Source: Ramlibacter sp.
Lineage (GTDB): Bacteria > Pseudomonadota > Gammaproteobacteria > Burkholderiales > Burkholderiaceae_C
NCBI RefSeq assembly: GCF_028291745.1
Contig: NZ_JAQGNQ010000121.1
Location: forward strand, 1-44,242
DNA: 44,242 nt
Direction of reading: 5' to 3'
Numbering within the stretch: the first letter of the stretch is position 1; every line of letters starts with the position of its first letter. Below the pieces are notes generated by a model. The model was given only the letters and a program-made list of their open reading frames with translations. It did no database searches and was not told where the DNA came from. Both the position numbers and the translations under genes were made by a program. This document shows, piece after piece, positions 15,703 to 25,349 of the stretch.

Positions 15703-17232
15703 ATGCAGATGCAAAACTTCGCGCCGGTCATGTTCGGCGCGCTCGTCTTCGTGATGCTGATCGGCTTCCCGGTGGCGTTCTCGCTCGCGGCACTGGGCCT
15801 GGTGAGCGGCTTCTACGCGATCGAAATGGGCTGGTTCCCGGCCGGCTTCATGGCCAACCTGCCGCTGAACGTGTTCGGCATCCTGTCGAACGACCTGCTG
15901 CTGGCGATCCCCTTCTTCACCTTCATGGGCGCGATCCTGGAGAAGTGCGGGCTGGCGGAGGACATGCTCGATTCGATGGGCCAGCTGTTCGGCCCGGTGC
16001 GCGGCGGCCTCGGCTACTCGGTGATCATCGTCGGCTTCATCCTCGGCGCCATCACCGGCACGGTGGCCGGCCAGGTGATCGCCATGGCGCTGATCTCGAT
16101 GCCGATCATGATCAAGTACGGCTACAACATGCGCTACACCACGGGCGTGCTGGCCGCATCGGGGACGATCACGCAGCTGGTGCCACCCTCGCTGGTGCTG
16201 GTGGTGATGGCCGACCAGCTCGGTCGCTCGGTGGGCGACATGTACAAGGGCGCCTGGGGCCCGTCGATCCTGCAGATCCTGATCTTCGCGCTGTACACCT
16301 TCGGCCTCGGCATCGTCAAGCCGCATTACGTGCCGGGCGTGCCCAGGGATGCGCGCACGCTGCATGGCTGGGCGCTGTGGGCCAAGTGCCTGCGCGGCAT
16401 CATCCCCTCGGCCATCCTGATCTTCGCGGTGCTGGGCTCCATGGGCGGCCTGCCTTTCATGGACACTGCCGTCGCCACGCCGACCGAGGCGGGCGCGATG
16501 GGCTGCGTCGGCGCGCTGATCCTCGCCGCGATCCACCGGCGCCTGTCGCGTGACCTGATCTGGCAAGCCATGGAAGGCACCATGCGCCTGACGGCGATGG
16601 TGGTCTTCATCCTGATCGGCTCGCGCGTGTTCTCGATGGTGTTCCAGGGCGTCGACGGCGCCCGCTGGGTGGAGCACATGCTCTCCACGCTGCCCGGTGG
16701 CCAGGTCGGCTTCCTGATCGTGGTGAACCTCTTCATCTTCTTCCTGGCGTTCTTCCTCGACTTCTTCGAGATCGCCTTCATCATCCTGCCGATGCTGGGG
16801 CCGGTGGCCGACAAGATGGGGATCGACCTGGTGTGGTTCGGCGTGCTGCTGTGCGTGAACATGCAGACCTCGTTCATGCACCCGCCCTTCGGCTTTGCGC
16901 TGTTCTACCTGCGCGGCATCGCCGACACGCTGTACAAGGAAAAGCGCATCGACAAGCCGGTGCAGTCCAACGACATCTACCTGGGCGCCATTCCCTGGGT
17001 GCTGATGCAGATCCTGCTGGTGGCCATCGTCATCTTCGTGCCGCAGAGCGTCACCATGTTCCTGGACAAGGCGGAGAAGATCGACCTGGACAAGGTCAAG
17101 ATCGAGGCGCCGGCGGACATCGACCAAGGCGCCACCGACCCGGCCAAGCCCGCCGATCCCGCTGCCGCCGAGAAGTCCTCGGAAGAAGAGCAGAAAAAGC
17201 AGGACGAGCTGTTCAACCCCAAGAGCAAGTGA
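15703..17232 (+). CDS. dctM: TRAP transporter large permease subunit (DctM-type)
   Basis: This 509-residue membrane protein is the sodium-coupled transport subunit, with about twelve hydrophobic segments. SGTITQLVPPSLVLVVMADQ and the second-half repeat PTEAGAMG...FFLDFFEIAFIILP are typical of the family branch used for 2-oxoacids and monocarboxylates (TakQM-like). It is longer than the usual 425-450 residues, mainly because of longer inner loops and a charged, probably cytoplasmic tail of about 55 residues (455-509) rich in Lys, Glu, Ala and Pro. A second ATG at 15709 is possible. Its stop overlaps the next gene's GTG. Confidence 0.92.
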   Translation: MQMQNFAPVMFGALVFVMLIGFPVAFSLAALGLVSGFYAIEMGWFPAGFMANLPLNVFGILSNDLLLAIPFFTFMGAILEKCGLAEDMLDSMGQLFGPVRGGLGYSVIIVGFILGAITGTVAGQVIAMALISMPIMIKYGYNMRYTTGVLAASGTITQLVPPSLVLVVMADQLGRSVGDMYKGAWGPSILQILIFALYTFGLGIVKPHYVPGVPRDARTLHGWALWAKCLRGIIPSAILIFAVLGSMGGLPFMDTAVATPTEAGAMGCVGALILAAIHRRLSRDLIWQAMEGTMRLTAMVVFILIGSRVFSMVFQGVDGARWVEHMLSTLPGGQVGFLIVVNLFIFFLAFFLDFFEIAFIILPMLGPVADKMGIDLVWFGVLLCVNMQTSFMHPPFGFALFYLRGIADTLYKEKRIDKPVQSNDIYLGAIPWVLMQILLVAIVIFVPQSVTMFLDKAEKIDLDKVKIEAPADIDQGATDPAKPADPAAAEKSSEEEQKKQDELFNPKSK

Positions 17233-17720
17233 GCCCTGCTGACCGCCTTGGCCCGGCGCCGTTTCGCTTCACTCCGGCCGGTGGAATCGCGGCGAGCAGC
17301 CGGGCCTACTCGCTGACCTTCCGCGGCATCGCCACCTTGTTCGTGTTCGGTGCCGCGTGGTGGCTGCTGCACCTGTGGCAGCAAGGGCAGTTTGCCGCCG
17401 GCCGCGGGACGCTGGGCGCGTGGTTCCTCGCGGCACTCGCACTGATGCTGTGGACCTGGTGGTGCATCGTGCGCAGCGTCACCACCCTCGATGCGACCGA
17501 ACTGCGACAGACCTGGATCTGGACCAAGCGCATGCCCCTGGGCGAGCTCGCCTATGCGCGGGTGATCCGCGTGCGCGGGCTCGAATGGCTGATCGCGCCG
17601 CGCATCTACGTTCGCACCTTGCTCGGGAAGTTCGCGGTGTTCTATGCCGCGGAACCGGCGATGGTCGCGGAGTTCGACCGACTCGCCGCCCAGCTCGCGG
17701 CGTTCCGCCAAGGCGGCTGA
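17229..17720 (+). CDS. Small two-TM membrane protein, PH-like C-terminal part, unknown function
   Basis: The protein is 163 residues if translation starts at the GTG that overlaps the dctM stop (GTGA). It has two membrane segments (about 31-50 and 63-81), then a soluble part with the pattern VTTLDATELRQTWIW, RMPLGELAYARVIRV, IAPRIYVRTLLGKFAVFYA, which resembles bacterial PH-type (DUF304-like) membrane proteins. I do not recognise a specific function. The 4-bp overlap with dctM suggests co-translation, so a link with the TRAP system is possible. An alternative start inside the gene would remove only the Pro-rich first 20-30 residues. Confidence 0.7.
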   Translation: MSPADRLGPAPFRFTPAGGIAASSRAYSLTFRGIATLFVFGAAWWLLHLWQQGQFAAGRGTLGAWFLAALALMLWTWWCIVRSVTTLDATELRQTWIWTKRMPLGELAYARVIRVRGLEWLIAPRIYVRTLLGKFAVFYAAEPAMVAEFDRLAAQLAAFRQGG

Positions 17721-17828
17721 GCCTGCCTCGCCGGCGCGCTGCGCCTGAGCCGCGATCGCCGCCGGCTTCCCGCCGGTCCCGGACGCCTCCTACAGGGCGG
17801 AGCGCGCCCGTATGCCAATCTCGGCTGG

Positions 17829-19835
17829 ATGATCCGCCTGCGCGACCTGCTTCTCGGCCGCCGGCTTGCCAACCGCGAACAGGCCGAACGCAAGATCGGC
17901 GCGTGGGAAGGCGTGCCGGCGATGGGCCTCGACGGACTCGGCTCCTCGGCCTACGGACCGGAGGCCGCCCTCGCGGTGCTTGCCGTGCTGGGCGCCGCGG
18001 GGCCCAAGCACCTGGGCGCGGTGATGACACCCATCGTGCTGCTGCTTGCGGTGCTGTTCGCCTCCTACTGGCAGACGATCCGCGCCTATCCCAACAACGG
18101 CGGCGCCTACATCGTCTCGCGCGAGAACCTGGGCACCAGCGCGGGACTGCTCGCGGCCGCGGCGCTGATGATCGACTACGTGCTGAACGTGGCAGTGGGC
18201 ATCTCCGCCGGTGTCGGCGCCCTGGTCTCCGCGGTGCCCGCGCTGCATCCCTACATCCTGCCGCTGTGCCTGGCCATCCTCGCGTTCGTCACGGTGATGA
18301 ACTTGCGCGGCACGCTGGACGCGGGGCGACTCTTTGCGGTGCCGACCTATCTGTTTGTCGCGTCCTTCGGGCTGGTCCTGGTGCTCGGCGTCTGGAAGAC
18401 CGTGACGGGCGGGGGCCATCCCCACGCGGCGGTCGCCCCGCCAGCGCTGCACGCCACGACGCAGGCGGTCAGCCTCTGGCTGCTGCTGCGGGCGTTCGCT
18501 GCCGGCTGCACCGCGATGACCGGCGTCGAGGCGGTCAGCAACGGCATGAGCGCTTTCCGCGACCCGCCGGTGCGCCACGGCCACCGGACGCTGGCGGCCA
18601 TCGTGATCATCCTGGGCCTGCTGCTCGTGGGCATCTCGCTGCTGGCCCATGCCTATGGCATCGGCGCGATGGACCAGACGAAGGACGGCTACCGCAGCGT
18701 CCTCTCGCAACTGGCGGCGGCGGTCGCCGGAGAGGGCGTGCTGTACTACGTGGCGATCGCCTCGCTGCTGGCCGTGCTCTCGCTCTCGGCGAACACCAGC
18801 TTCGTGGACTTCCCGCGGCTGTGCCGTCTGGTCGCCAGCGACGGCTTCCTGCCCAAGCCGTTCGCGATCGCCGGCCACCGGCTCGTGTTCTCCATCGGCA
18901 TTGCTTACCTGGCCGTGACGGCCGGCGTGCTGCTGGTCGCCTTCGGGGGCATCACCGATCACCTGATCCCGCTGTTCGCGATCGGTGCCTTCCTCACCTT
19001 CACGATGTCGCAGGCGGGCATGGTGGTGCACTGGAGGCGCAAGAAACGCACGGGAGAGCGCGTATGGCTGCACCTGGCGATCAACGGGGTTGGCGCTGTC
19101 ACCACCGGAGTCGCACTGCTGGTGATCGTCGTCGCGAAGTTCGCGGAGGGCGCGTGGATCACCATGCTGGTGATCCCGCTGGTGATCGTGCTGCTGAAAT
19201 CGATCCGCCGTTACTACCTGCGGGTCGAGCAGAAGGTGCACGACCCGACCCCGCTCAGCCTCGACTCGGCCAAGCCCCCGATCGTGCTCGTCGCGATCGA
19301 GGATTGGAACCTGCTCGCCGACCACGCCCTCACGCTGGCGCTGACGCTGTCGCCGCAGGTGCTGGGCGTGCACCTGGCGGAGCTGGGCGGCCCCGACGAA
19401 GGCTACAACCAGAAGCTGCAGGAACGCTGGGAGCGCAACGTGGCCGTGCCGGCGCGCGCGGCGGGCTTCCCTGCCCCGCGGCTGGTGGTGCTGCAGGCGG
19501 AGTACCGCGCGATCCATGCGCCCGTCTTGCAACTGGTGCGGGAGCTCGAATTGCAGCATCCCGACCGCTCCGTCGCCGTGTTGATCCCTGAACTGATGAA
19601 GCAGCACTGGTACCAGAAGTTGCTGCACACGCATCGGGCCCGCCGCTTGCGCCGCGGGCTGTTGAAGCATGGCGGCACGCGACTCACCGTGATGAGCGTG
19701 CCGTGGTATCTGGAGGCGCGCACGCTGGCGGTGGCGCCGCAGGAGGAGGTGGGGGAGGAAGGCGTGAAGAAGGCGCCGGATTTGCCGGTGGCGGAGGATG
19801 AGAGTCGGAGAGAGAAGGATCGGGTGGTGGTCTAG
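17829..19835 (+). CDS. APC-superfamily permease with cytosolic domain, KimA-like
   Basis: The 668-residue protein opens with GLDGLGSSAYGPEAAL, the first-helix signature of the KimA/YdaO branch of the amino acid-polyamine-cation superfamily. About 12 membrane segments span residues 45-455. The C-terminal cytosolic domain (about 470-620; IVLVAIEDWNLLADHALTLA) has a universal-stress-like fold, as in KimA, a proton-coupled potassium importer of Bacillus. The last 30 residues are very charged and the DNA there is purine-rich. Potassium import is inferred from the family; an amino acid substrate is possible. A close TATGCC sequence just before the ATG hints at a very short leader. Confidence 0.85.
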   Translation: MIRLRDLLLGRRLANREQAERKIGAWEGVPAMGLDGLGSSAYGPEAALAVLAVLGAAGPKHLGAVMTPIVLLLAVLFASYWQTIRAYPNNGGAYIVSRENLGTSAGLLAAAALMIDYVLNVAVGISAGVGALVSAVPALHPYILPLCLAILAFVTVMNLRGTLDAGRLFAVPTYLFVASFGLVLVLGVWKTVTGGGHPHAAVAPPALHATTQAVSLWLLLRAFAAGCTAMTGVEAVSNGMSAFRDPPVRHGHRTLAAIVIILGLLLVGISLLAHAYGIGAMDQTKDGYRSVLSQLAAAVAGEGVLYYVAIASLLAVLSLSANTSFVDFPRLCRLVASDGFLPKPFAIAGHRLVFSIGIAYLAVTAGVLLVAFGGITDHLIPLFAIGAFLTFTMSQAGMVVHWRRKKRTGERVWLHLAINGVGAVTTGVALLVIVVAKFAEGAWITMLVIPLVIVLLKSIRRYYLRVEQKVHDPTPLSLDSAKPPIVLVAIEDWNLLADHALTLALTLSPQVLGVHLAELGGPDEGYNQKLQERWERNVAVPARAAGFPAPRLVVLQAEYRAIHAPVLQLVRELELQHPDRSVAVLIPELMKQHWYQKLLHTHRARRLRRGLLKHGGTRLTVMSVPWYLEARTLAVAPQEEVGEEGVKKAPDLPVAEDESRREKDRVVV

Positions 19836-19894
19836 ACCCCTGGCACGAAAAAGATGTCATTGCGGGCTTGACATCCATTCCGCCCCACACCGAT

Positions 19895-21304
19895 CTACAT
19901 CCGCCCCATTTCGTCGAACGAGGGCAACGCCGCGCTCGCGAACCCCGGGCACGCCAGCGAGCCGATCGCAATCTCGCCAGCGCGAATCCGCAGCCTTACC
20001 GCCCCATGACTGCGCTCATACAGATCCGGATGCGCCGCGACAAATGCGTCCTGCTCCACCTGCGGCAGCGCCTTCATCCCATCGACATAGTGATGCCCGT
20101 TGCGCTCCACGTGCGTGATCCCCAGCAGGTTCACCAGCGCCAGATCCTGCTGCACGGCCAAGCCCGCCTGGGTGGTCAGATCCTCTGCGGACATGAAGTA
20201 GCGCGCACTGCCCTCTTGCGCATTCCACGCCGCACAGCGCGCCGCATTCAGCACCGACTTGTAGAAGCCCTTGCAGGTCTTCGAGGAGATGCCCGCATAT
20301 CCGCGCTCGCGGGCCTGCACGAAGCTCCCCAGTTCGCCATCCGACTCGTCGACGATCACCGGCTTGCCGAGGTCCGCCGCGCGCAGGTCCACCTGCAACG
20401 CCAGCTTGCGCGCAATCGGTTGTTCGATGAAGAGGATGCTGTCCCACAGGCGTGAGAGCGGCGCGCAAGCCTGGATCCCGCGCACCAGTTGCTGCACGCC
20501 CTGCGCGTCCTCGTACTGTTCGTTGCCGTCCAGCGATGCGTAGTACGGCGCGGGCGAGCGATCGAGCACCGAGGCGATGGCCTGCAAGCGATCGAGGTCA
20601 GCCTGCACCTTGCCGCTCACCTTCAGCTTGAAGTAGCGATGGCCATAGACCTGCACCACTTCCTCCAAAGTCTCGGGCAGGCCGTCGCCGACGCGCTCGG
20701 TCTGGTCGGCCACCGTGATGGCATCGAGCAGGCCCACGGTGTGGCGCGCATGAATGCGATCGGCAGGCCGGCACGCCGCAAGGTACGCCGCGAAATCGAA
20801 GCCGCCGAACTGCGGATGGTCTGCCCCCATCCCGGCAAGGTTCCCGCGCATCGCATCGTAGAACGACACACCCAACGCGCGGCACAGCGCATCGAGCACC
20901 GCACGGTCGATCAAGGCCGGCCCATAGCTGGCCAGCAGCGGATTGAATCCCTGGCCGGCCGCCGCCCGCGCGTGCACGTCATGGTGCCGCGCGAAATGGC
21001 CGAACGCCGTCCCGGAGCTCGCATCCGAGAGATACGCGCCGCGGGCCAGCCGCAGCACTGCGCGCAGTTGCTCGAAGTTGTCTTCGTTGCTCAGCGCCAG
21101 GTCCTTGTCGAACCACTTGGGTGCCATCAGTTCGGCAGCGGCGCCCCAGGCGCTGCGGCCGTCGGCGGCTTCGATGCGCGCGCGCACGAAGGCCTGCGGC
21201 GCCTCGGTCAGCGTCACCACGCCGAAGCGAAAGGGCATGCGCAGCTTGACCGGCCGCTCGTACAACTCGATCTCTGCGATCCGCAATCGCGGTGCTTCAG
21301 TCAT
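19895..21304 (-). CDS. Enolase-superfamily (mandelate racemase/muconate lactonizing-like) enzyme
   Basis: This 469-residue protein is a barrel enzyme that abstracts a proton alpha to a carboxylate. The metal ligands appear as Asp259 (SLDGNEQ), Glu294 (FIEQP) and Asp319/Glu320 (VDESD). Lys226 and Lys228 form the KxK motif on strand 2, and Lys342 (ISSKTCKG) is the partner on strand 6, as in the muconate lactonizing enzyme subgroup. It is longer than the usual 370-400 residues, with insertions near 90-125 and at the C-terminus. The start at 21304 overlaps the stop of the upstream isomerase gene by 8 bp. By context it degrades a carboxylic or sugar acid brought in by TctABC; the substrate is unknown. 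Confidence 0.85.
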   Translation of the reverse strand: MTEAPRLRIAEIELYERPVKLRMPFRFGVVTLTEAPQAFVRARIEAADGRSAWGAAAELMAPKWFDKDLALSNEDNFEQLRAVLRLARGAYLSDASSGTAFGHFARHHDVHARAAAGQGFNPLLASYGPALIDRAVLDALCRALGVSFYDAMRGNLAGMGADHPQFGGFDFAAYLAACRPADRIHARHTVGLLDAITVADQTERVGDGLPETLEEVVQVYGHRYFKLKVSGKVQADLDRLQAIASVLDRSPAPYYASLDGNEQYEDAQGVQQLVRGIQACAPLSRLWDSILFIEQPIARKLALQVDLRAADLGKPVIVDESDGELGSFVQARERGYAGISSKTCKGFYKSVLNAARCAAWNAQEGSARYFMSAEDLTTQAGLAVQQDLALVNLLGITHVERNGHHYVDGMKALPQVEQDAFVAAHPDLYERSHGAVRLRIRAGEIAIGSLACPGFASAALPSFDEMGRM

Positions 21305-22148
21305 GGTGTTCCAGTCCCTGCAGCACGCCGCGCAGGTAGCCGATCGCGCGGGCGGCGCAGCCCGGGCCATCGGGCACGTAATCGAAGGGTTCGACCGCAA
21401 CGATGCCGGGGAAGTGGCCGGCGGCTTCCATGCGCTGCAGCACCTGCAGGATGGGGCCGAAGTCCATCGCGCCCTGGCCCGGGCCGCGGCGGTTGGGGTC
21501 GTTGACCTGCACGTGGCCGACCATTCCGGTGGGCAGCCAACGCTGCATCAACAGGTGCACCGGCTCGCTCTCGGCCTGGCCCGCGGCGCTGCAGTCGATC
21601 ATGGTGCGCAGCGATGGCAGGCCGATTTCTTCGACCATGCGCGCGCCCTCTGCCACGGTGTTGACCAGGTCGGTCTCCACCCGCGAGAGTGGCTCCAGGC
21701 AATAGGTGACGCGATGGCGCGCGGCCGCTTCGCCGGCGGCGCGCAGGCAGTCGCGCGCGCGGTCCCAGGCCTGCTCGCGCGTGCTGCCTTCCGGCACGCT
21801 GCGCTGTTTTGGCGAGCCGTGCACGAGGTAGCTGCCGCCCATCGAGGCGCAGAGTTCGACCAGGCGCGTCATCACGTCCACCGTGCGCTGTCGCACCTGG
21901 GCATCCTCGCTGACCAGCGAGAGGCCCTTGGGCGCGACCAGCAACCAGTGCAGGCCGAAGATCGTGAGGCCGTGGTCTTCGGCGATGCGGCGCAGTGCTT
22001 GCGCGTCGCCATCGCTCAGGGCCATGGGGTCGGCGGCCAGCGTGAAGGGCGCGACCTCCAGGCCGTCGTAGCCGAGGTCGGCTGCCAGCTGGCATTGCTG
22101 CGCGAACGGCAGCGGGTGCAAGACTTCGTTGCAGAGGGCGAATTTCAT
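21297..22148 (-). CDS. TIM-barrel sugar phosphate isomerase/epimerase-like protein
   Basis: This 283-residue protein belongs to the xylose-isomerase-like/AP-endonuclease-2 family. It shows the start MKFALCNEV, GYDGLEVAPF (strand 2), the metal-site region YCLEPLSR (Glu) and MIDCSAAG (Asp), HVQVNDPNR (His) and a last metal-binding Glu in IVAVEPFD. Such enzymes isomerise or epimerise sugars and sugar acids. The frame continues 14 codons upstream but MKFALCNE is the conserved beginning. It lies 7 bp after tctA and overlaps the enolase-family gene, so all belong to one operon. Confidence 0.85.
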   Translation of the reverse strand: MKFALCNEVLHPLPFAQQCQLAADLGYDGLEVAPFTLAADPMALSDGDAQALRRIAEDHGLTIFGLHWLLVAPKGLSLVSEDAQVRQRTVDVMTRLVELCASMGGSYLVHGSPKQRSVPEGSTREQAWDRARDCLRAAGEAAARHRVTYCLEPLSRVETDLVNTVAEGARMVEEIGLPSLRTMIDCSAAGQAESEPVHLLMQRWLPTGMVGHVQVNDPNRRGPGQGAMDFGPILQVLQRMEAAGHFPGIVAVEPFDYVPDGPGCAARAIGYLRGVLQGLEHHD

Positions 22149-22155
22149 GGCGGTC

Positions 22156-23691
22156 TCAGGCGCGGCGCGCGAACACCATGCGCACGCCACTGAACAAGCC
22201 GGACTTCACGCGGTTCACGCCCGCCTTGAAGGCCGGCACGTACAGCAGGATGGTGAAGATGGTGACGGCGGCAAAGGCCATCGAGATCGGTCGCGTGAAG
22301 AACGGGATCAGGCTGCCATCCGAGAGCACCAGGCCGCGGCGCAGGCTCTTGTCCAACAACGGGCCGAGCACCAGGCCCAGCACCAGCGGCGCCATCTCGT
22401 AGCCGCGCCGGCGCAGGAAGAAGGCGCCGATGCCGATGGTCAGCATCGCGTAGATGTCGAACAGGCGCGAGGCCGTGGCGAAGGCGCCGACCGTGCAGAG
22501 CAGGAAGATGATCGGCATCAGGATCGTGCGGCGCACGCGCAGGATCTGCAGCAGCGGCTTCACGCCGAACAGGCCGAACAGCAGGATGGCGAAAGAGGCC
22601 AGCGTGGTCATCGCCACCACGTGGTAGATGAACTGCGGGTGCTCGATCATCAGCATCGGGCCGGGCTGCACGCCGTGGATCACCATCGCCGCCATCAGCA
22701 CCGCCGACGGCGCCGAGCCGGGGATGCCCAGCGCCAGCGAGGGGATGATGTGCCCCGGGATCGAGGCCATGTCGCCGGTCTCGGCGGCCATCAGGCCGTC
22801 GATCGAGCCTTTGCCAAACTTCTCCTTCTCCTTGCTCACGGCCTTGGCCGCCGCATAGGAGATCCAGGCGCCCGAGTCCTCGCCCACGCCCGGCAGCAGC
22901 CCCGTGAGCACGCCGATGACGCCCGAGCGCAGCACGGTCCAACGGTACTGCCACACCTCGCGAAAGCGCGGCAGCACCGAGTCCTTCAGGTCGACCATCC
23001 GGCGTTCGACCGGATTCGAGAGCGTGGCAAGCACTTCGGACAGGCCGAAGGCGCCCACCAGCGCCGGGATCAAGGCGAAGCCGCCGGAGAGCTGGTCCCA
23101 GCCGAAGGTGAAGCGGTCGTAGGCATACAGGCCCTCCTGCCCCACCTGCGCGATGAACAGCCCCAGCAGGCCCATCAGCCAGCCCTTGAGCGGGTCCTTG
23201 CCGACGATGGACCCCGACATCGTGACGCCGAACAGCGCAAGCCAGAAGAACTCGAACGCGCCGAAGGACAGCGCCACTTCGGCCAGCATCGGCGTGAACA
23301 GCGCCAGGCACACCACGCCGATCAGCGTGGAGACGAAGGCGCCCGAGGTGGCGATGCCGATCGCGCGACCCGCCTGCCCCTGCTGCGCGAGCGCATAGCC
23401 GTCCGCGCAGGACGCCGCGTTGGCAGCGGTGCCGGGGATGTTCAACAGGATCGCCGTGCGCGAGCCGCCGTACAGCGCGCCGACATACGAGCAGATCAAC
23501 ACCAGGATGGCGTCGTTGGTCTGCAGCTTGATGGTCAGCGTGGTGAGCAGCGCGATGGCCAGCGTGGCGGAGAGGCCAGGCAGCAGCCCCATCGAAATGC
23601 CGACGAAGGCGCCACCGAGCCCGTAGGCGAGCGTCAGCGGATGGAAGAAGCTCAGATAGGCGTGGCCGAGGTCGGTCAGTCCTTGCAGCAT
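22156..23691 (-). CDS. tctA: Tripartite tricarboxylate transporter large permease TctA
   Basis: This 511-residue membrane protein has about 12 segments. The family signatures are clear: GISMGLLPGLSATLAIALL near the N-terminus and the internal repeat GVLTGLLPGVGEDSGAW with AETGDMASIPGHIIPSLALGIPGSAPSA. It is the main channel of a TTT system for carboxylates. The in-frame extension upstream to 23808 overlaps tctB and was rejected. Order tctC, tctB, tctA is the usual transcription order. Confidence 0.95.
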   Translation of the reverse strand: MLQGLTDLGHAYLSFFHPLTLAYGLGGAFVGISMGLLPGLSATLAIALLTTLTIKLQTNDAILVLICSYVGALYGGSRTAILLNIPGTAANAASCADGYALAQQGQAGRAIGIATSGAFVSTLIGVVCLALFTPMLAEVALSFGAFEFFWLALFGVTMSGSIVGKDPLKGWLMGLLGLFIAQVGQEGLYAYDRFTFGWDQLSGGFALIPALVGAFGLSEVLATLSNPVERRMVDLKDSVLPRFREVWQYRWTVLRSGVIGVLTGLLPGVGEDSGAWISYAAAKAVSKEKEKFGKGSIDGLMAAETGDMASIPGHIIPSLALGIPGSAPSAVLMAAMVIHGVQPGPMLMIEHPQFIYHVVAMTTLASFAILLFGLFGVKPLLQILRVRRTILMPIIFLLCTVGAFATASRLFDIYAMLTIGIGAFFLRRRGYEMAPLVLGLVLGPLLDKSLRRGLVLSDGSLIPFFTRPISMAFAAVTIFTILLYVPAFKAGVNRVKSGLFSGVRMVFARRA

Positions 23692-23716
23692 GGCAGGCCT
23701 TGGGCAGGAAAGGGAA

Positions 23717-24295
23717 TCAGGGCAGGCGCACCAGGAACAGTTCCTGGAACACGATCTGGACGGCCAGCGAGGCGGCCAGGCCGATGACCAGTGCCTTGAG
23801 CACGGCACCGGGCGTGAAGCGGCGGTCCGCGGGATCGGGACTCAGGCGATGCAGCACCAGGATCGAAGTCGTGACGAAGATCGTGGAGGCGAGCCAATAC
23901 GGCAGGCCAAGGAGTGAACCCGGCGCGAGCAGATGGACCAGCAAGGAGGAATGGCCGACCAGCACCAGGCCATAACCGAGCACCAGCGAGATCACCACGG
24001 CGATGCGCTTGTGTTCTTCGCGTTGCTGCGGCCCGGGGGATGCCAGAGCCTCGGTCAAGGCGCCGCGCCGCCAGCTGCGCAAGGCAAGCACGCTACCCAG
24101 CACGATCATCGCCAGCCCCAGCAGCCCCGGCAGCAAGCCGGGCACCGTGTAGGGATTGACGCCCTGCGACTCGAGGCGGTCCATGCGCAGCGACGCCACC
24201 AGCACGGCGATGCCGAGCGCCATCCAGCCGATCGCGTCCTTCAGGTCGGAGCGCGGCGGCTCGTGGGCGTCGCCGTCGGCGGCATGCGTGCTCAT
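23717..24295 (-). CDS. tctB: Tripartite tricarboxylate transporter small permease TctB
   Basis: This 192-residue membrane protein has four hydrophobic segments (near 20-38, 50-72, 100-120 and 165-185) and the GVNPYTVPGLLPGLLGL stretch common in TctB proteins. TctB sequences vary widely, and the call rests on this stretch and on position between tctC and tctA. It starts 7 bp after the tctC stop. The start MSTHAADGD was chosen over a codon at 24373 that lies within tctC. Confidence 0.9.
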   Translation of the reverse strand: MSTHAADGDAHEPPRSDLKDAIGWMALGIAVLVASLRMDRLESQGVNPYTVPGLLPGLLGLAMIVLGSVLALRSWRRGALTEALASPGPQQREEHKRIAVVISLVLGYGLVLVGHSSLLVHLLAPGSLLGLPYWLASTIFVTTSILVLHRLSPDPADRRFTPGAVLKALVIGLAASLAVQIVFQELFLVRLP

Positions 24296-24302
24296 CTCGG
24301 AA

Positions 24303-25310
24303 TCAGGGCTTCGGGATGCCGACCGTGTCCGGCGAGACCTTGGTCTTGCCGCTCGCCTGCAGGTTCCAGACATTGGTCTGCACCGCGGGCCAGGCGGCCT
24401 TCTGCGCGGCGTCGCCGGAGACCGGAATGAACAGTGCGCCGCGGCTGGTGGCGTACTTCTTCAGGGCATCGCTCCTGGCGATGTTCTCGGCCCAGATGCG
24501 CTGCACGGTCTTCACGACGTCGTCGGGCACGCCCTTGGGAATGAAGATGCCGAAGTAGTTGGCCGGCGCGGTGAAGCCGGGCACCGTCGCAGAGAGCGGG
24601 GGAATGGTGCCGAAGCCTTCGAGCTCCAGCGGCTTGTCGCTCACTGCTGCCAGGGGGCGCAGGCGCTTGCCGCGGATCATGTCGGCCTGCTCCACGGCCA
24701 GTTGCGTGGTGAGGTCGGCTTCACCCGAGACGGTCGCGACGACAGCGGGGTTGCCGCCGTCATACGAGACTTCCTTGTACTTCACGCCGGTCGCCTTGAC
24801 GATCTGGTCCATCGCATTGTGCGCGGCGGAGGTCACGCCCGCGGTGGCGACGCTGATCTGGCCGGGACGCTTCTTCATGTCGTCCAGCAGTTCCTTCGCG
24901 TTCTTCCAGGGGCGCTGCGGATTGACGCCGATCACCTGGATGTTGGCCACGGTCAGGAACAGGTGCCAGTCCTTGATGCTGGTGTTGACGGAGCCCAGGG
25001 CCTGGTAGGCGCCGAGGTCCTGAGCCGCGCCGGCCGTCCAGGTGTAGCCATCCTTGGCCGCGTCGAGCGCGCTCCTGGTGCCGATGGCCCCGGAGGCGCC
25101 CGGCTGGTTGACGATCACGATGGTCTGGCCCAGGGCCTTTTCCAGTTCCGCCGCGGTCACGCGCGTGACCTGGTCGGTCGAGCCGCCCGCTGCCCACGGC
25201 ACGATCAGGTTGATCGGGTGGGTCGGCTTCCAGTTCTGCGCGGCGGCCGGCACGGTGGCACCGAGCGCCACGACGGCAGCGATGGCATGGAGGAAAAGGC
25301 GCTTGTGCAT
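24303..25310 (-). CDS. tctC: Tripartite tricarboxylate transporter substrate-binding protein TctC
   Basis: This 335-residue periplasmic protein has a signal peptide cleaved after about VPAAAQ. The mature part starts NWKPTHPINLIVPWAAGG and continues with IVNQPGASGAIGT, which form the carboxylate-binding loops of the Bug/TctC family. The ligand of Bug proteins is normally a carboxylate; here the downstream enolase-family and isomerase genes suggest a sugar acid or similar. ATG 25310 was preferred to an in-frame GTG at 25319. It is the first gene of the operon and has a good promoter (25350-25379). Confidence 0.93.
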   Translation of the reverse strand: MHKRLFLHAIAAVVALGATVPAAAQNWKPTHPINLIVPWAAGGSTDQVTRVTAAELEKALGQTIVIVNQPGASGAIGTRSALDAAKDGYTWTAGAAQDLGAYQALGSVNTSIKDWHLFLTVANIQVIGVNPQRPWKNAKELLDDMKKRPGQISVATAGVTSAAHNAMDQIVKATGVKYKEVSYDGGNPAVVATVSGEADLTTQLAVEQADMIRGKRLRPLAAVSDKPLELEGFGTIPPLSATVPGFTAPANYFGIFIPKGVPDDVVKTVQRIWAENIARSDALKKYATSRGALFIPVSGDAAQKAAWPAVQTNVWNLQASGKTKVSPDTVGIPKP

Positions 25311-25349
25311 GACGTCCACGGATTAATTCCCTAAACAGTTAATTAGAGG

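Noticed and set aside
22129..23787. 552-codon plus-strand frame opposite tctA
   Set aside because: Shadow frame of a clear TctA membrane protein.
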